Below, piece by piece: positions 1 to 8,228 of a DNA stretch of 64,000 nucleotides. The DNA comes from Saccharospirillum salsuginis (lineage in GTDB: Bacteria > Pseudomonadota > Gammaproteobacteria > Pseudomonadales > Natronospirillaceae), in assembly GCF_014651855.1 (NCBI RefSeq), contig NZ_BMXR01000005.1, positions 1 through 64,000 of the forward strand. The letters run 5' to 3'. How positions within the stretch are numbered: the first letter of the stretch is position 1; the number at the start of each line of letters is the position of its first letter. Below the pieces are notes generated by a model, which did no database searches, had not been told where the DNA came from, and saw nothing but the letters and a program-made list of their open reading frames with translations. The translations under genes were made by a program, and so were the position numbers.

Positions 1-290
1 TCAGACCAGCTACGGATCGTCGCCTTGGTAAGCCATTACCCCACCAACAAGCTAATCCGACGCAGGCTCATCCAGTAGCGAGAGCCGAAGCCCTCTTTCC
101 TCCGCAGAGATTATTCGGTATTAATCCGGATTTCTCCGGGCTATCCCCAACTACCGGGCAGATTCCTACGCGTTACTCACCCGTCCGCCGCTCGACGCCT
201 CCTAGCAAGCTAGGATCGTTTCCGCTCGACTTGCATGTGTTAGGCCTGCCGCCAGCGTTCAATCTGAGCCATGATCAAACTCTTCAGTTC
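1..290 (-). rRNA. rrs: 16S ribosomal RNA, 5' end only
   Basis: The plus strand reads as the reverse complement of the first ~290 nt of a bacterial 16S rRNA. It ends with the universal 27F region (complement of AGAGTTTGATCATGGCTCAG), which places the mature 5' end near 290. The gene runs leftwards out of the window, so only its 5' domain is present. It is preceded by a leader and two promoters at 467-716. Confidence 0.97.
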
Positions 291-466
291 AAAATATGAC
301 ACCTGCCGAAGCAGACGCCTTTATCTTGGCTCGTTCGCAAGCGAACCCGACAAAAGCCGGATTCACGCCTCTCAGAATTTCTGACAGGTCACTTGTCGAT
401 CGAGAATGCCCAGCAAGCTGAGCTTCTATTTGTCGACCCACAAGCGCCCACACGAATTACTTCTGA

Positions 467-480
467 CAATGTTAAAGATC
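467..480 (-). promoter_or_regulatory. boxA-like antitermination site in the rRNA leader
   Basis: On the minus strand this reads GATCTTTAACATTG, close to the rRNA boxA core (CTTTAACA). It lies about 45 nt downstream of the predicted P2 start and about 180 nt before the mature 16S end, the usual place for NusB/NusE loading. Identification is by motif only. Confidence 0.7.
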
Positions 481-523
481 TCGGAGCCGGCTGCTGTTGG
501 CTGCTCCGTTCAACGTGGAGCGT

Positions 524-551
524 ATCTTAATGATTTGCGCCGCGTTGTCAA
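524..551 (-). promoter_or_regulatory. rRNA operon promoter P2 (sigma-70)
   Basis: The minus strand shows TTGACA (551-546), a 16-bp spacer and TAAGAT (529-524). The T/A-rich stretch at about 555-610 sits where an UP element would be. A transcript would start near 517 and read through boxA into 16S. A 16-bp spacer is typical of growth-rate-controlled rRNA promoters. Confidence 0.8.
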
Positions 552-688
552 CCGTTTTCTGAGCTTTTTTCTTTTTAAAACAATCACTTACGTGCGCTTT
601 AAAAAGTGCTTTCGAGGTGGGTGCAACACCCGCTTCAAAAGCCGCCCGAATCCGGCGTCCTCGCCGCCGTTGGCTGCGAGGGAGGCGT

Positions 689-716
689 ATAATAGTCTTT
701 TTCTTTCGCCGGTCAA
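689..716 (-). promoter_or_regulatory. rRNA operon promoter P1 (sigma-70)
   Basis: The minus strand shows TTGACC (716-711), a 16-bp spacer and TATTAT (694-689). This is the same geometry as the downstream P2, so the operon appears to have two tandem promoters about 165 bp apart. Confidence 0.7.
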
Positions 717-790
717 GGGCTGGATCGGAAAAAGTTGACGGGAATGTGACTGAGCGGTGTTTGGGGAGGGGCTGTGGCGGGGTAAGGGTG

Positions 791-916
791 TTGGATTACG
801 GCCTTCGGCCTACCGAAGCCGGGGTGCCGGACCAGACGGACCGATCCAACCTACTGGTCCGGCCGACCAAGGAAGCTATGCATGGGTCGGACTAGCCCGG
901 AAGGCGTAATCCGACA
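791..916. repeat. REP-like repeat, family B copy 1
   Basis: Two short inverted units lie side by side. The first (791-853) runs from TTGGATTACGG with a CGGCCTTCGGCC-type hairpin to ATCCAACCTAC. The second (about 885-916) has GTCGGACTAG facing CGTAATCCGAC. The same units recur at 33705, 39078 and 44808. The second unit resembles the widespread gammaproteobacterial REP with GGATTAG/GTAATCC ends. Confidence 0.75.
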
Positions 917-934
917 TCTTTACTCGGCATGGTT

Positions 935-980
935 TACGGTGGGCGGTGCCCACCCTACGTCGAATAGCGGTGGGCACCGG
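935..980. repeat. Short GC hairpin repeat (GGTGGGC/GCCCACC)
   Basis: GGTGGGC (938-944), loop GGT and GCCCACC (948-954) are followed by a second GGTGGGCACC. It sits just past the tyrS stop codon. It may act as an mRNA 3' end, but there is no T-run. A related half unit, GTAGGGTGGGCAC, occurs near 41508. Confidence 0.5.
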
Positions 981-982
981 GG

Positions 983-2176
983 TCAGGCCAGGGTGACCTT
1001 GGCGATCTTCTTCTTGCCGGCCTGGATCAGGTAGTGGCCGGGGCCGAGCTTGAGGGTGGCTTCGACCGATTCCCAATCGACCTTGACCCGGCCGTTCTTC
1101 AACATGTCCCGGGTCTGGGCGGCATTGGCGGCCAGGCCGGAGCGGTTGACGATGGCGGAGATCGGCAGTTCGTCCTGCCCTTCGAGCTCGATGGTCACTT
1201 CCGGCGTGTCTTCCGGCACTTCGCCTTCGCGGATGACATTGCCTGCGCCTTTATGGGCATTGCTGGCGGCTTCTTCGCCGTGGAAGCGGGCGACCAGTTC
1301 GCGCGCGAGCTCCATCTTGATGTCTCGCGGGTTGGCGCCGTCCTCGACCTGGCGCTTGAGCGCGTCGATCTCTTCCAGGGTCTTGAACGACAGCAACTCG
1401 TAGTACCGCCACATCAGGGCATCGGGAATGGAGACGATCTTCTGGAACATGACGCCCGGCGACTCGGTGATGCCGACATAGTTGCCCAGCGACTTGGACA
1501 TTTTCTTCTCGCCGTCCAGACCTTCCAGCAACGGGGTCATGATCACGACCTGGGGATCCTGACCTTCATGCTTTTGCAGCTCGCGCCCGACCAGCAGATT
1601 GAACTTCTGATCGGTGCCGCCCAGTTCGACGTCGGCTTCCAGAGCCACCGAGTCGTACCCCTGCACCAGCGGATAGAGGAACTCGTGGATCGCAATGGGC
1701 TGATTGGACTTGTAGCGCTTCTTGAAATCATCCCGTTCGAGCATGCGGGCTACACTGTGCTGGGCCGCTAGCTTGATCATGCCGGCGGCGCCGACCTTCT
1801 CGAACCACTCGGAGTTGAACCGCACCTCGGTCTTCTCGGGATCGAGGATCTTGAAGACCTGTTCTTTATAGGTTTCGGCATTCGCGGCGATCTGCTCCGG
1901 GGTCAACGGTGGACGGGTCGCGTTCTTGCCGGACGGGTCGCCGATCAGGCCGGTAAAATCACCAATCAAAAAAATGACGGTGTGTCCGCGCTCCTGAAAC
2001 TGGCGCATCTTGTTCAACAAAACTGTATGGCCGAGATGAAGATCCGGCGCGGTCGGGTCGAAACCGGCCTTGATCCGCAGGGGACGGCCGCTTTCCAGCT
2101 TTTCTACCAGTTCCTCTTCGAGCAGGATCTCTTCGGTACCGCGTCGAATTTCTGCCAGTGTCTGCTCCAGGGACAT
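983..2176 (-). CDS. tyrS: Tyrosyl-tRNA synthetase
   Basis: Class I aminoacyl-tRNA synthetase that charges tRNA-Tyr in the cytoplasm. The 397-aa protein has the HIGH-type signature HLGH near residues 47-50 in a Rossmann domain, the KMSKS loop as KKMSKSLGN in the middle, and a C-terminal S4-like RNA-binding domain. Length and C-terminal domain fit the second bacterial TyrRS type (TyrZ in pseudomonads). The ATG follows GAGGAG at about 7 nt. The gene reads towards the rRNA operon and is divergent from the M23 peptidase gene. Confidence 0.96.
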   Translation of the reverse strand: MSLEQTLAEIRRGTEEILLEEELVEKLESGRPLRIKAGFDPTAPDLHLGHTVLLNKMRQFQERGHTVIFLIGDFTGLIGDPSGKNATRPPLTPEQIAANAETYKEQVFKILDPEKTEVRFNSEWFEKVGAAGMIKLAAQHSVARMLERDDFKKRYKSNQPIAIHEFLYPLVQGYDSVALEADVELGGTDQKFNLLVGRELQKHEGQDPQVVIMTPLLEGLDGEKKMSKSLGNYVGITESPGVMFQKIVSIPDALMWRYYELLSFKTLEEIDALKRQVEDGANPRDIKMELARELVARFHGEEAASNAHKGAGNVIREGEVPEDTPEVTIELEGQDELPISAIVNRSGLAANAAQTRDMLKNGRVKVDWESVEATLKLGPGHYLIQAGKKKIAKVTLA

Positions 2177-2216
2177 GGAGGCTCCTCAAAATAATTTACA
2201 TATATACAGAAGACGG

Positions 2217-2271
2217 ATTATATCAGTTTGTGATATCAGTTAGCACATGGTGGCACTGTTGCTAATATAAT
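2217..2271. promoter_or_regulatory. Divergent promoter region between tyrS and the M23 peptidase gene
   Basis: The minus strand has an extended -10, TGATATAAT (2225-2217), about 40 bp before the tyrS start, in an AT-rich stretch with a repeated ACTGATAT. The plus strand has a TATAAT at 2266-2271, about 35 bp before the peptidase ATG, without a good -35. Assignment is by motif only. Confidence 0.5.
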
Positions 2272-2305
2272 GCCTTAACTTTTCCAGCCAACCGACTGTT
2301 TTATC

Positions 2306-3616
2306 ATGACTAATAATCTGTTCGACCGCATCCAGCAGTTCCCTCGGTGGCATGCCGTCGGCGTTGCCATCCTGACGTCTATCATGTTGACTGTGGCGCT
2401 GTGGCCGGCGCCCAGCCAATCCGTCATTGTCGAGATACCGGCCAAATTGGAGTTTTCGACACCATCGCCAACCTCCGCCGCATCAGAATCAACCCAACCC
2501 GACGCCCCTCAGTTACGCACCGCTGAAGTCGAGGTGCGCCCGGGTGACACCCTGTCCACCTTGTTCGAACGGGCCGACGCGGGCGTCAGCGTACTCTATC
2601 GCATGCTGGCGGACGAGAAGATCAGCACGCCTCTCGAGCGCATCTATCCCGGCCAGTCGTTCACCTTCACCTTCAATGAAGACGACAGCCTGAAAGAAGT
2701 CACCTTCAGTGAATCCATTCTGGTGAATCATCGCATTTCGGTGGAGGAAGAGGGGTTCAGCATCCAGGAAGTCGTCCATGAGCCGGAAATCCACACCCGC
2801 TACACCGAAGGCACCATCGACTCTTCCCTCTACCTGGCCGGTAAGGATGCGGGGCTGAGCGACAGTATGATCATGCAACTGGCCACCCTGTTTGGCTGGG
2901 ACATCGACTTTGTCATGGATATTCGTGCCGGCGACACCTTTTCGTTGATCTACGAAGAGCACTTCCTCGACGGCAAGAAACTGGAAGACGGGCCGATTCT
3001 CGCCGCATCCTTCAAAACCCAGGGACGTGAGGTAACGGCCATCCGCTACACCGACGCCAGCGGCCGGACCGACTATTACGCACCGGATGGCGCTTCCATC
3101 CGCAAGGCGTTCCTGCGTACGCCGATGGATGTATTCCGGGTATCGTCACGCTTCGATCCGAACCGCCGTCATCCGGTCCTGAACACCATTCGCGCCCACA
3201 AGGGGACGGATTACGCGGCACCAACCGGGACACCGATCAAGGCCACAGGCGAAGGCAAGGTCATCCACGCCGGTCGCAAGGGCGGTTACGGCAACGTGGT
3301 CATCCTGCAACACGGTGGCGGCATTCGCACCCTGTACGCGCACATGAGCAAGTTTTCGAAGTACTCCCGCGTCGGCAATCGCGTCAAACAAGGCCAGATC
3401 ATTGGCTATGTCGGTGCGACCGGCATGGTGACCGGCCCCCACCTTCACTATGAATTCCTGGTCAATGGCGTGCATCGCAACCCGCAGACAGTGCCTCTGC
3501 CGACAGCACAGCCCCTGGAAAACCAGTATCTGCCGGACTTCAAGGAATTTGCCGCCAACATGGTCGGCCAGTTGCAGGTTTTCGACGAAGCCTACGCCAA
3601 TTCCGACCAGGAATAA
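2306..3616 (+). CDS. M23 family murein endopeptidase (MepM-like)
   Basis: Predicted cell-wall hydrolase that cleaves peptidoglycan cross-links in the periplasm. The 436-aa protein has an N-terminal membrane anchor (about residues 17-34), a proline/serine-rich linker, a LysM/OapA-like region beginning around VRPGDTLSTLFERA (about 77-90) and a C-terminal LytM domain. The LytM zinc motif is complete: HKGTDYAAP, TLYAHMS and PHLHYEF. The gene between tyrS and erpA in pseudomonads is the same family. The anmK gene usually found next to it is absent here. Confidence 0.92.
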   Translation: MTNNLFDRIQQFPRWHAVGVAILTSIMLTVALWPAPSQSVIVEIPAKLEFSTPSPTSAASESTQPDAPQLRTAEVEVRPGDTLSTLFERADAGVSVLYRMLADEKISTPLERIYPGQSFTFTFNEDDSLKEVTFSESILVNHRISVEEEGFSIQEVVHEPEIHTRYTEGTIDSSLYLAGKDAGLSDSMIMQLATLFGWDIDFVMDIRAGDTFSLIYEEHFLDGKKLEDGPILAASFKTQGREVTAIRYTDASGRTDYYAPDGASIRKAFLRTPMDVFRVSSRFDPNRRHPVLNTIRAHKGTDYAAPTGTPIKATGEGKVIHAGRKGGYGNVVILQHGGGIRTLYAHMSKFSKYSRVGNRVKQGQIIGYVGATGMVTGPHLHYEFLVNGVHRNPQTVPLPTAQPLENQYLPDFKEFAANMVGQLQVFDEAYANSDQE

Positions 3617-3628
3617 GCGCCACACCGC

Positions 3629-3646
3629 GGGGCCCGATCGGGCTCC
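3629..3646 (+). terminator. Possible terminator hairpin after the M23 peptidase gene
   Basis: GGGGCCCGATCGGGCTCC is an almost perfect inverted repeat 13 nt past the stop codon, followed by a pyrimidine-rich stretch (GGTTCTCCTCTTTA) rather than a clean T-run. It lies between convergent genes, where a terminator is expected. Confidence 0.4.
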
Positions 3647-3679
3647 GGTTCTCCTCTTTAAGCATGGAATAGCGCTCGA

Positions 3680-4141
3680 TCAGAAGTGATCGTAGCCGCG
3701 TTCGATCAGTTCGCGCTCAGCGGCGGGCCCATAGGGCACGGTATTGACGAAGGGCGGCAACTGCTCCCGCTCGACGCCATTGTCCCGCATCCAGGTTTCG
3801 CACACCTGCACGTCGATGACGTTGAACGCGTCCAGCCGGGCGGCCAGATCCACGAGTTCGCGATAGGCGGAGTAATTGCCCTTCAGGAAGGCTTCGGTTT
3901 CGTCCCCGTGCAGGATCAGGGCGATCGGCTGCTGGCTGCTGTATTGCTCTTCGGCTTCAAGCAGGGCTTCGGCCCGGGACAGGATGGAAGAGAGTTCTTC
4001 GGCGGTGTGGGCTTCGATGTGAGCGACCAGGCCGGAATCGGCCGGTTCGTCCAGCCGTACGGTTTCGGCGTTGCTCCAGGTACAGACGGCCGCCACCAGC
4101 GCGGCGGCCAGACGGCGCTTAAACGGAGAACGAGGAGCCAC
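3680..4141 (-). CDS. Secreted DsrE-like protein
   Basis: About 153 aa. A basic start followed by a hydrophobic stretch ([12 protein letters not shown]) and SNAE looks like a signal peptide, so it is probably periplasmic. The mature part matches the DsrE/DsrF fold in outline: an IALILHGD strand near the start, a conserved Cys in [13 protein letters not shown], and the C-terminal pattern [22 protein letters not shown] split over two helices. DsrE proteins handle sulfur or redox chemistry; the substrate here is unknown. The start is probably GTG at 4141 or 4147, overlapping the end of erpA by 20-30 nt, which suggests co-translation with it. Confidence 0.65.
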   Translation of the reverse strand: MAPRSPFKRRLAAALVAAVCTWSNAETVRLDEPADSGLVAHIEAHTAEELSSILSRAEALLEAEEQYSSQQPIALILHGDETEAFLKGNYSAYRELVDLAARLDAFNVIDVQVCETWMRDNGVEREQLPPFVNTVPYGPAAERELIERGYDHF

Positions 4142-4469
4142 AGCCACAGGTCGTTTCCGCAGCCGGGTTCTCGATGGTGAAACGGCTGCCATCCAACCCT
4201 TCGGTGTAGTTGACGGTCGAACCGGCCAGGTATTGAACACTGAGCGAATCGACCAGAAAGCGGGTGCCGGCCTGCTCGACGACCGTGTCGTCGTCGGCGA
4301 TCTCGTCATCGAAGGTGAAGCCATACTGAAACCCGGCACAGCCTCCGCCGGTGACGAAGACGCGCAACATCAAGCGGTCGTTGCCTTCCTCCTCCACCAG
4401 TTGACGGACTTTGTCGGCCGCCGCCTCGGTTACAATCAAGGCATCGGTCATGGCTACGGTTTCTGTCAT
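4119..4469 (-). CDS. erpA: Iron-sulfur cluster insertion protein ErpA
   Basis: A-type carrier that passes [Fe-S] clusters to apo-enzymes. The 116-aa protein, starting at [13 protein letters not shown], has the three invariant cysteines: C44 in [11 protein letters not shown], and C108 and C110 in TCGCGSSF. The length matches the family (about 114-117 aa), so I take the ATG at 4469 rather than the in-frame one at 4523. It lies in the bactofilin - erpA - DsrE-like minus-strand run. Confidence 0.95.
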   Translation of the reverse strand: MTETVAMTDALIVTEAAADKVRQLVEEEGNDRLMLRVFVTGGGCAGFQYGFTFDDEIADDDTVVEQAGTRFLVDSLSVQYLAGSTVNYTEGLDGSRFTIENPAAETTCGCGSSFSV

Positions 4470-4574
4470 GTTCACGTCTCGGGGGTTGCCGGAATGGATC
4501 GAGGATGGTTTCCGGGAAACCACCCTCTGTGACCCGTTATGATCGGGCCTGTCGACCGGATTTTCAATGGTCGG

Positions 4575-5033
4575 TCACTGACTGGGTTTGGCTTCGACCG
4601 GAGTGTCGGCCTTGGCATCGGCCAATGGCTTGGATTCGGCGGTTTCGGGCTTGTCGAGCTTGGCCTTCTTGCCTTTCTCCGCCGCCACATACAGCAGCTT
4701 GCCGTTCACCTTCGCGCCCATGACCATTTCCATCATCACGTAGTGAACATTGCCGTTGATCACGGCCTTCTTGTCCAGCTCGAGGTGGTCGGACGAGTAG
4801 ACGTCGCCCTTGACCTCGCCGTTGATGACGATGCGGGGCGCGCGGATCTCCCCTTCGACCATGCCTTTTTCACTGACCCGGACGACACTGCCGCTGTCCG
4901 GATCGGCCAGGATGTTGCCCTTGATACGGCCGTCGACGTTCAAACCGCCGGATACCCGGACGTCCCCACTGACTTCTGTTTTCGCCGAAATGACGGTCTC
5001 GTTATTAGCCACTTTGCTGCTACTGCCCCACAT
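4575..5033 (-). CDS. Bactofilin (polymer-forming cytoskeletal protein)
   Basis: 152 aa when started at MWGSSSK. The central ~100 residues form repeated short beta-strand units (VSGDVRVSGGLNVDGRIKGNI, then VVRVSEKGMVEGEI and IVINGEVKGDVYS) typical of the right-handed beta-helix bactofilin/CcmA domain. The C-terminal tail is lysine/alanine-rich. Such proteins polymerise under the membrane and position wall-modifying enzymes, which fits the M23 endopeptidase nearby. The start overlaps the 3' end of the upstream coiled-coil gene by 14 nt, so translation is probably coupled. Confidence 0.85.
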   Translation of the reverse strand: MWGSSSKVANNETVISAKTEVSGDVRVSGGLNVDGRIKGNILADPDSGSVVRVSEKGMVEGEIRAPRIVINGEVKGDVYSSDHLELDKKAVINGNVHYVMMEMVMGAKVNGKLLYVAAEKGKKAKLDKPETAESKPLADAKADTPVEAKPSQ

Positions 5034-5778
5034 TGGTCCCATTCTCCAGATCCGACCAGTCGTAGGCAGCCTCCACACGGGCCGAGCGTTCTCCCACGGC
5101 CTGGGCGACTACCTGTATCTGATCGGGTACAAAGCCGTCGGGCAACACCAGGTCGCCCTTGATATCTTGAAAATAGCGATAGCGGAATTTGATATCCACA
5201 TCGTCAATGTCATCCGAGACGTCTTTCAGCGGCAGGGCGACTCGTTCGCCCGCCTGACTGCCAACGATGTTCACGCCGACAAAACCTTGTAGATACTGAT
5301 CGTTGTTGCCAGCCTGCGTCAGCATCAACGTATAGCGATAGCGGTCTTCGGAGCTGGTCGGCTCCAGAGTCACTTCCTGGACCCGCAACCCCTCATCCCC
5401 GGTCGAGGGTGACATAATGCCCTGGTACAGCGCCACCTCTTCTTCCAGCCGCGCGACCTGATCGGTCAGATCGCGAATCACCTGGCGCGAACTCTCATTG
5501 GACTGCCGGTCCACCAGCGAGCCTCGCTCCAGTGTAGCAACCTTCATGCGCAGCGCTTCCTGCTGCTTTTCGGCCTCCGCCAGGGCGGACTGCAACGCTC
5601 GCCGTTCCGTCACCCAGGATTGCTGAGCAGAAAACCCGGACTGCAGACCATACCGATAGGCGCCGTAAACCGCCAGTACCAGGATCACAATTCCGGCAAA
5701 CAACAGACCCCAGCGACGCCAGGGACGGTGGGGAACCACCGCCATCGGATAGACCTTTGTTACCTTGACTCTCGCCAT
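5020..5778 (-). CDS. Membrane-anchored coiled-coil protein (DUF6776-like)
   Basis: 252 aa from MARVKVTKVYPM. One transmembrane segment (about residues 25-45, WGLLFAGIVILVLAVYGAY) is followed by a coiled coil (about 55-120, rich in E, Q, R and L) and a beta-rich domain. The equivalent gene beside bactofilin and erpA in pseudomonads codes a protein of this architecture. A role as the membrane partner of the bactofilin filament is inferred from the conserved pairing and the overlapping reading frames. An upstream in-frame start at 5847 would add residues without family support. Confidence 0.75.
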   Translation of the reverse strand: MARVKVTKVYPMAVVPHRPWRRWGLLFAGIVILVLAVYGAYRYGLQSGFSAQQSWVTERRALQSALAEAEKQQEALRMKVATLERGSLVDRQSNESSRQVIRDLTDQVARLEEEVALYQGIMSPSTGDEGLRVQEVTLEPTSSEDRYRYTLMLTQAGNNDQYLQGFVGVNIVGSQAGERVALPLKDVSDDIDDVDIKFRYRYFQDIKGDLVLPDGFVPDQIQVVAQAVGERSARVEAAYDWSDLENGTNVGQ

Positions 5779-5903
5779 CCTACTCTCGCCAACAAGACAC
5801 CCCGGCCAGAACTGCTGGAGGCCCCGGGGTACACCCCGTCGATTCAATGCATAAGCGCCCTATGATAAGGTCGCCTGCAATTCAGTGACAAGCACACTTC
5901 CTC

Positions 5904-7622
5904 ATGCCCGAATTCGGCTTTTCCCGCTGGCGAACCTGGCTCAAGCAATCCGACGGTCTGTTTACGCTGGTTCTGCTCGGCGTTGTGACCGGGATCGCCA
6001 CCAGTGCGGTGATGGCGCTGTTTCTCAGTACGCTGGACGCGGTGCTGCACCTGCTGAACGGGGAATCGCTCGAAGACTTCGAGTCGTTATCGGCCGCGAT
6101 GCGGTTCGCCTTACCGGTTGTCGGCAGCCTGCTGCTGATCCTGCTGTTCCGGTTCACGCCCAATCATGTCCAGACCGTCGGTGTGGCCCATGTGCTGGAC
6201 CGGCTGCGCCGCGGTCGCGGCCGGCTGCCGGCGGGCAACGCCATTTTTCAGTTTGTCGCGGCGCTGATCGCCTTGGGTTCCGGCCACAGTGTCGGCAAGG
6301 AAGGACCGGCCGTACACATCGGCGCCGGCATCGCCAATCAACTGGGCCAGGCCACCCACCGGGTACCCAGTCAGTTGCGCCTGCTCACCGGTTGCGGCAC
6401 GGCGGCGGCGATTTCATCCGCCTTCGATACGCCGCTGGCCGGCGTGCTTTTCGCCATGGAAGTGGTGCTGATGGAATACAGTCTGCTCGGTTTCACGCCG
6501 ATCATCGCCTCGGCGGTCACGGCGGCCGTGACCACCCGCTGGTTCATGGGCGAACACCCGGCTTTTGTGACCGATCCGTTCAGCGTCGGCGGCCTGGCCG
6601 ACCTGCCGGCACTGCTGCTGACCGGTTTGATGATCGGCTTGTTCGCCGTGGTTTTCCACCGACTGGTGCGCACCTTTCTGCGCATGCGGGTTCACGCCCG
6701 AGCCTTGCGCCTGCTGCTGGCGGGTGTGATCGCCGGCGCTTTGGCCCTGGTGGTTCCCCAGATCCTGGGCTCCGGTTTCGATACGGTGAACGCCGCCCTG
6801 GCCAATGAACTGGGCTGGACCGCCTTGCTGGTGATCCTGGTCGCCAAGATCGTAGCGACGGCCGCCGCCATCGGCCTCGGGGTCCCGGCCGGGCTGATCG
6901 GCCCGACTCTGGTCATGGGCGCCTGTGCCGGCGGTGTCATCGGCGCCCTGATGCCCGGCGCGGCCGACCCGGCCTTCTATGCGCTGTTGGGCATGGCCGC
7001 GATGATGAGTGCCGTTCTGCACGCACCGCTGGCGGCTCTGGCGGCGGTTTTGGAGCTGTCCCTGAACGCCCATGCCATGTTCCCGGCGATGGTGGTGGTG
7101 CTCGGCGCCAACCTGGTGTGTCAGCACGCCTTCAAGCAACCGTCGCTGTTCCGGGCGCTGCTGGAAGCCCAGGGTCTGACCATCGAGACCCATCCGGTAC
7201 GCATCGCGCTGTCACAGCGTTTCCTCAGCGAACTGGCGTCGAGCCAATTCGACCGACTCGACCTGACGCTGGACGAGGACCGCATCGGCAAGGTGCTGAA
7301 GGGGCCGTATCGCTGGGTCATGATCCAGATCGAGAACGACAGCTATCTGCTGTCCAAGCCGGTGCTCAACGAATTCTACGTCGACTGGGTGCAGCTGAAC
7401 GCGGACACCCGCCGCCCGTTGGGCGACGCCCTGAGACAGGCTGTCCCGCCCTACAGCCGACTGGTTCAGCTGGACGGCGACATCACCCTGTTGGGCGCGG
7501 TCAAACTGCTCAAGCGTGAAGACACGGCCGGGTTCATGCTGCCCCTGGACGATGACCGGGTCGGCCTGGTGACCCGGGGACAACTGGTTTCCGTACTGAC
7601 CTCCGAAGGAGACATTCACTGA
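5904..7622 (+). CDS. ClC family chloride channel/transporter
   Basis: 572 aa with about ten hydrophobic segments. Signature regions are GSGHSVGKEGPAVHIGAG (about 134-151), which includes the gating glutamate in GKEGP, and GLGVPAGLIGPTLVMGACAGG (about 325-345). At the internal proton-site position the sequence reads FAMEVVL; the second residue of the EE pair in E. coli ClC is Val, as in channel-type ClCs. This suggests passive anion flow rather than H+/Cl- exchange. The C-terminal ~130 residues may be a degenerate CBS pair. The stop overlaps the hemJ start as ATGA. Confidence 0.9.
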   Translation: MPEFGFSRWRTWLKQSDGLFTLVLLGVVTGIATSAVMALFLSTLDAVLHLLNGESLEDFESLSAAMRFALPVVGSLLLILLFRFTPNHVQTVGVAHVLDRLRRGRGRLPAGNAIFQFVAALIALGSGHSVGKEGPAVHIGAGIANQLGQATHRVPSQLRLLTGCGTAAAISSAFDTPLAGVLFAMEVVLMEYSLLGFTPIIASAVTAAVTTRWFMGEHPAFVTDPFSVGGLADLPALLLTGLMIGLFAVVFHRLVRTFLRMRVHARALRLLLAGVIAGALALVVPQILGSGFDTVNAALANELGWTALLVILVAKIVATAAAIGLGVPAGLIGPTLVMGACAGGVIGALMPGAADPAFYALLGMAAMMSAVLHAPLAALAAVLELSLNAHAMFPAMVVVLGANLVCQHAFKQPSLFRALLEAQGLTIETHPVRIALSQRFLSELASSQFDRLDLTLDEDRIGKVLKGPYRWVMIQIENDSYLLSKPVLNEFYVDWVQLNADTRRPLGDALRQAVPPYSRLVQLDGDITLLGAVKLLKREDTAGFMLPLDDDRVGLVTRGQLVSVLTSEGDIH

Positions 7623-8050
7623 TGCTCTACCTCTGGCTGAAAGCCTTCCACATCTTTTTCGTCGTTGCCTGGTTCGCGGGCGTGTTCTATCTGCCGCGTC
7701 TGTTCGTGCACCACGCGATGTCCGACGATCGCGCCACACGGGAGCGGCTGTGCATCATGGAAGGCAAGCTGTACCGCTTCATCACCCCGATCATGGTGCT
7801 GGCGTTGTTTTTTGGCCTGGCGCTGCTGATCACACCGGCCGGTCGCGGCTGGTTCACCATGGGGTGGCTGCATGTGAAACTGCTGCTGGTGGCGGGTCTG
7901 GTGGTCTACCACTTCTGGTGCGGGCGGCTGTTGAGAGGCTTTGAGCAGGGCCACAACCCCCATCCGCACACCTGGTTTCGCTGGTTCAACGAAATGCCGG
8001 TGCTGGTGTTGTTGGCCATCGTGCTGCTGGTGGTGCTGAAACCGTTCTGA
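7622..8050 (+). CDS. hemJ: Protoporphyrinogen oxidase HemJ
   Basis: 142-aa membrane protein with four hydrophobic segments. It oxidises protoporphyrinogen IX to protoporphyrin IX in haem synthesis. The N-terminus LYLWLKAFHIFFVVAWFAGVFYLPRLFV has the conserved His and the FxxxWFAxxFYLPRLFV pattern of the family; MGWLHVKLLLV and FRWFNEMPVLVL follow. It is translationally coupled (ATGA) to the ClC gene. Other haem genes in the window are hemL (11258) and hemH (55002). Confidence 0.93.
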   Translation: MLYLWLKAFHIFFVVAWFAGVFYLPRLFVHHAMSDDRATRERLCIMEGKLYRFITPIMVLALFFGLALLITPAGRGWFTMGWLHVKLLLVAGLVVYHFWCGRLLRGFEQGHNPHPHTWFRWFNEMPVLVLLAIVLLVVLKPF

Positions 8051-8075
8051 GGCAGGAGCGGACGCTCGAAAAAAG

Positions 8076-8102
8076 GGCTAACGGCCACGCGGGCCGTTAG
8101 CC
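8076..8102 (-). terminator. Rho-independent terminator
   Basis: An 11-bp perfect stem GGCTAACGGCC/GGCCGTTAGCC with a 5-nt loop. The minus strand has a run of six T directly after it (complement of 8069-8074). It serves the MalT-like gene reading leftwards. It lies 26 nt past hemJ and may also stop plus-strand transcripts. Confidence 0.85.
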
Positions 8103-8228
8103 AATGACTACCTATCAACTAGACAATCCCCAGATAAATCTTATCCAAGGATTCGGGCAGTCTAGTCACTTCCAGCGCGCGAGAGAAGACCCCGGCCGGT
8201 TGAAATTCTCCCGGTTGGAGCGCCCAAG

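Noticed and set aside
406..895. Open frames of 110 and 92 codons on the plus strand
   Set aside because: They lie across the rRNA leader and its promoters, lack ribosome sites and have no protein-like composition.
2226..2275. Possible sigma-54 or CRP site before the M23 peptidase gene (TGGCACTGTTGC; TGTGATATCAGTTAGCACA)
   Set aside because: GG-GC spacing is 9 instead of 12 bp, and the TGTGA half-site has no correctly spaced TCACA.
3616..4119. anmK expected between the M23 peptidase gene and erpA
   Set aside because: The gap holds only the DsrE-like gene; no anhydromuramic acid kinase motif is present in any frame.
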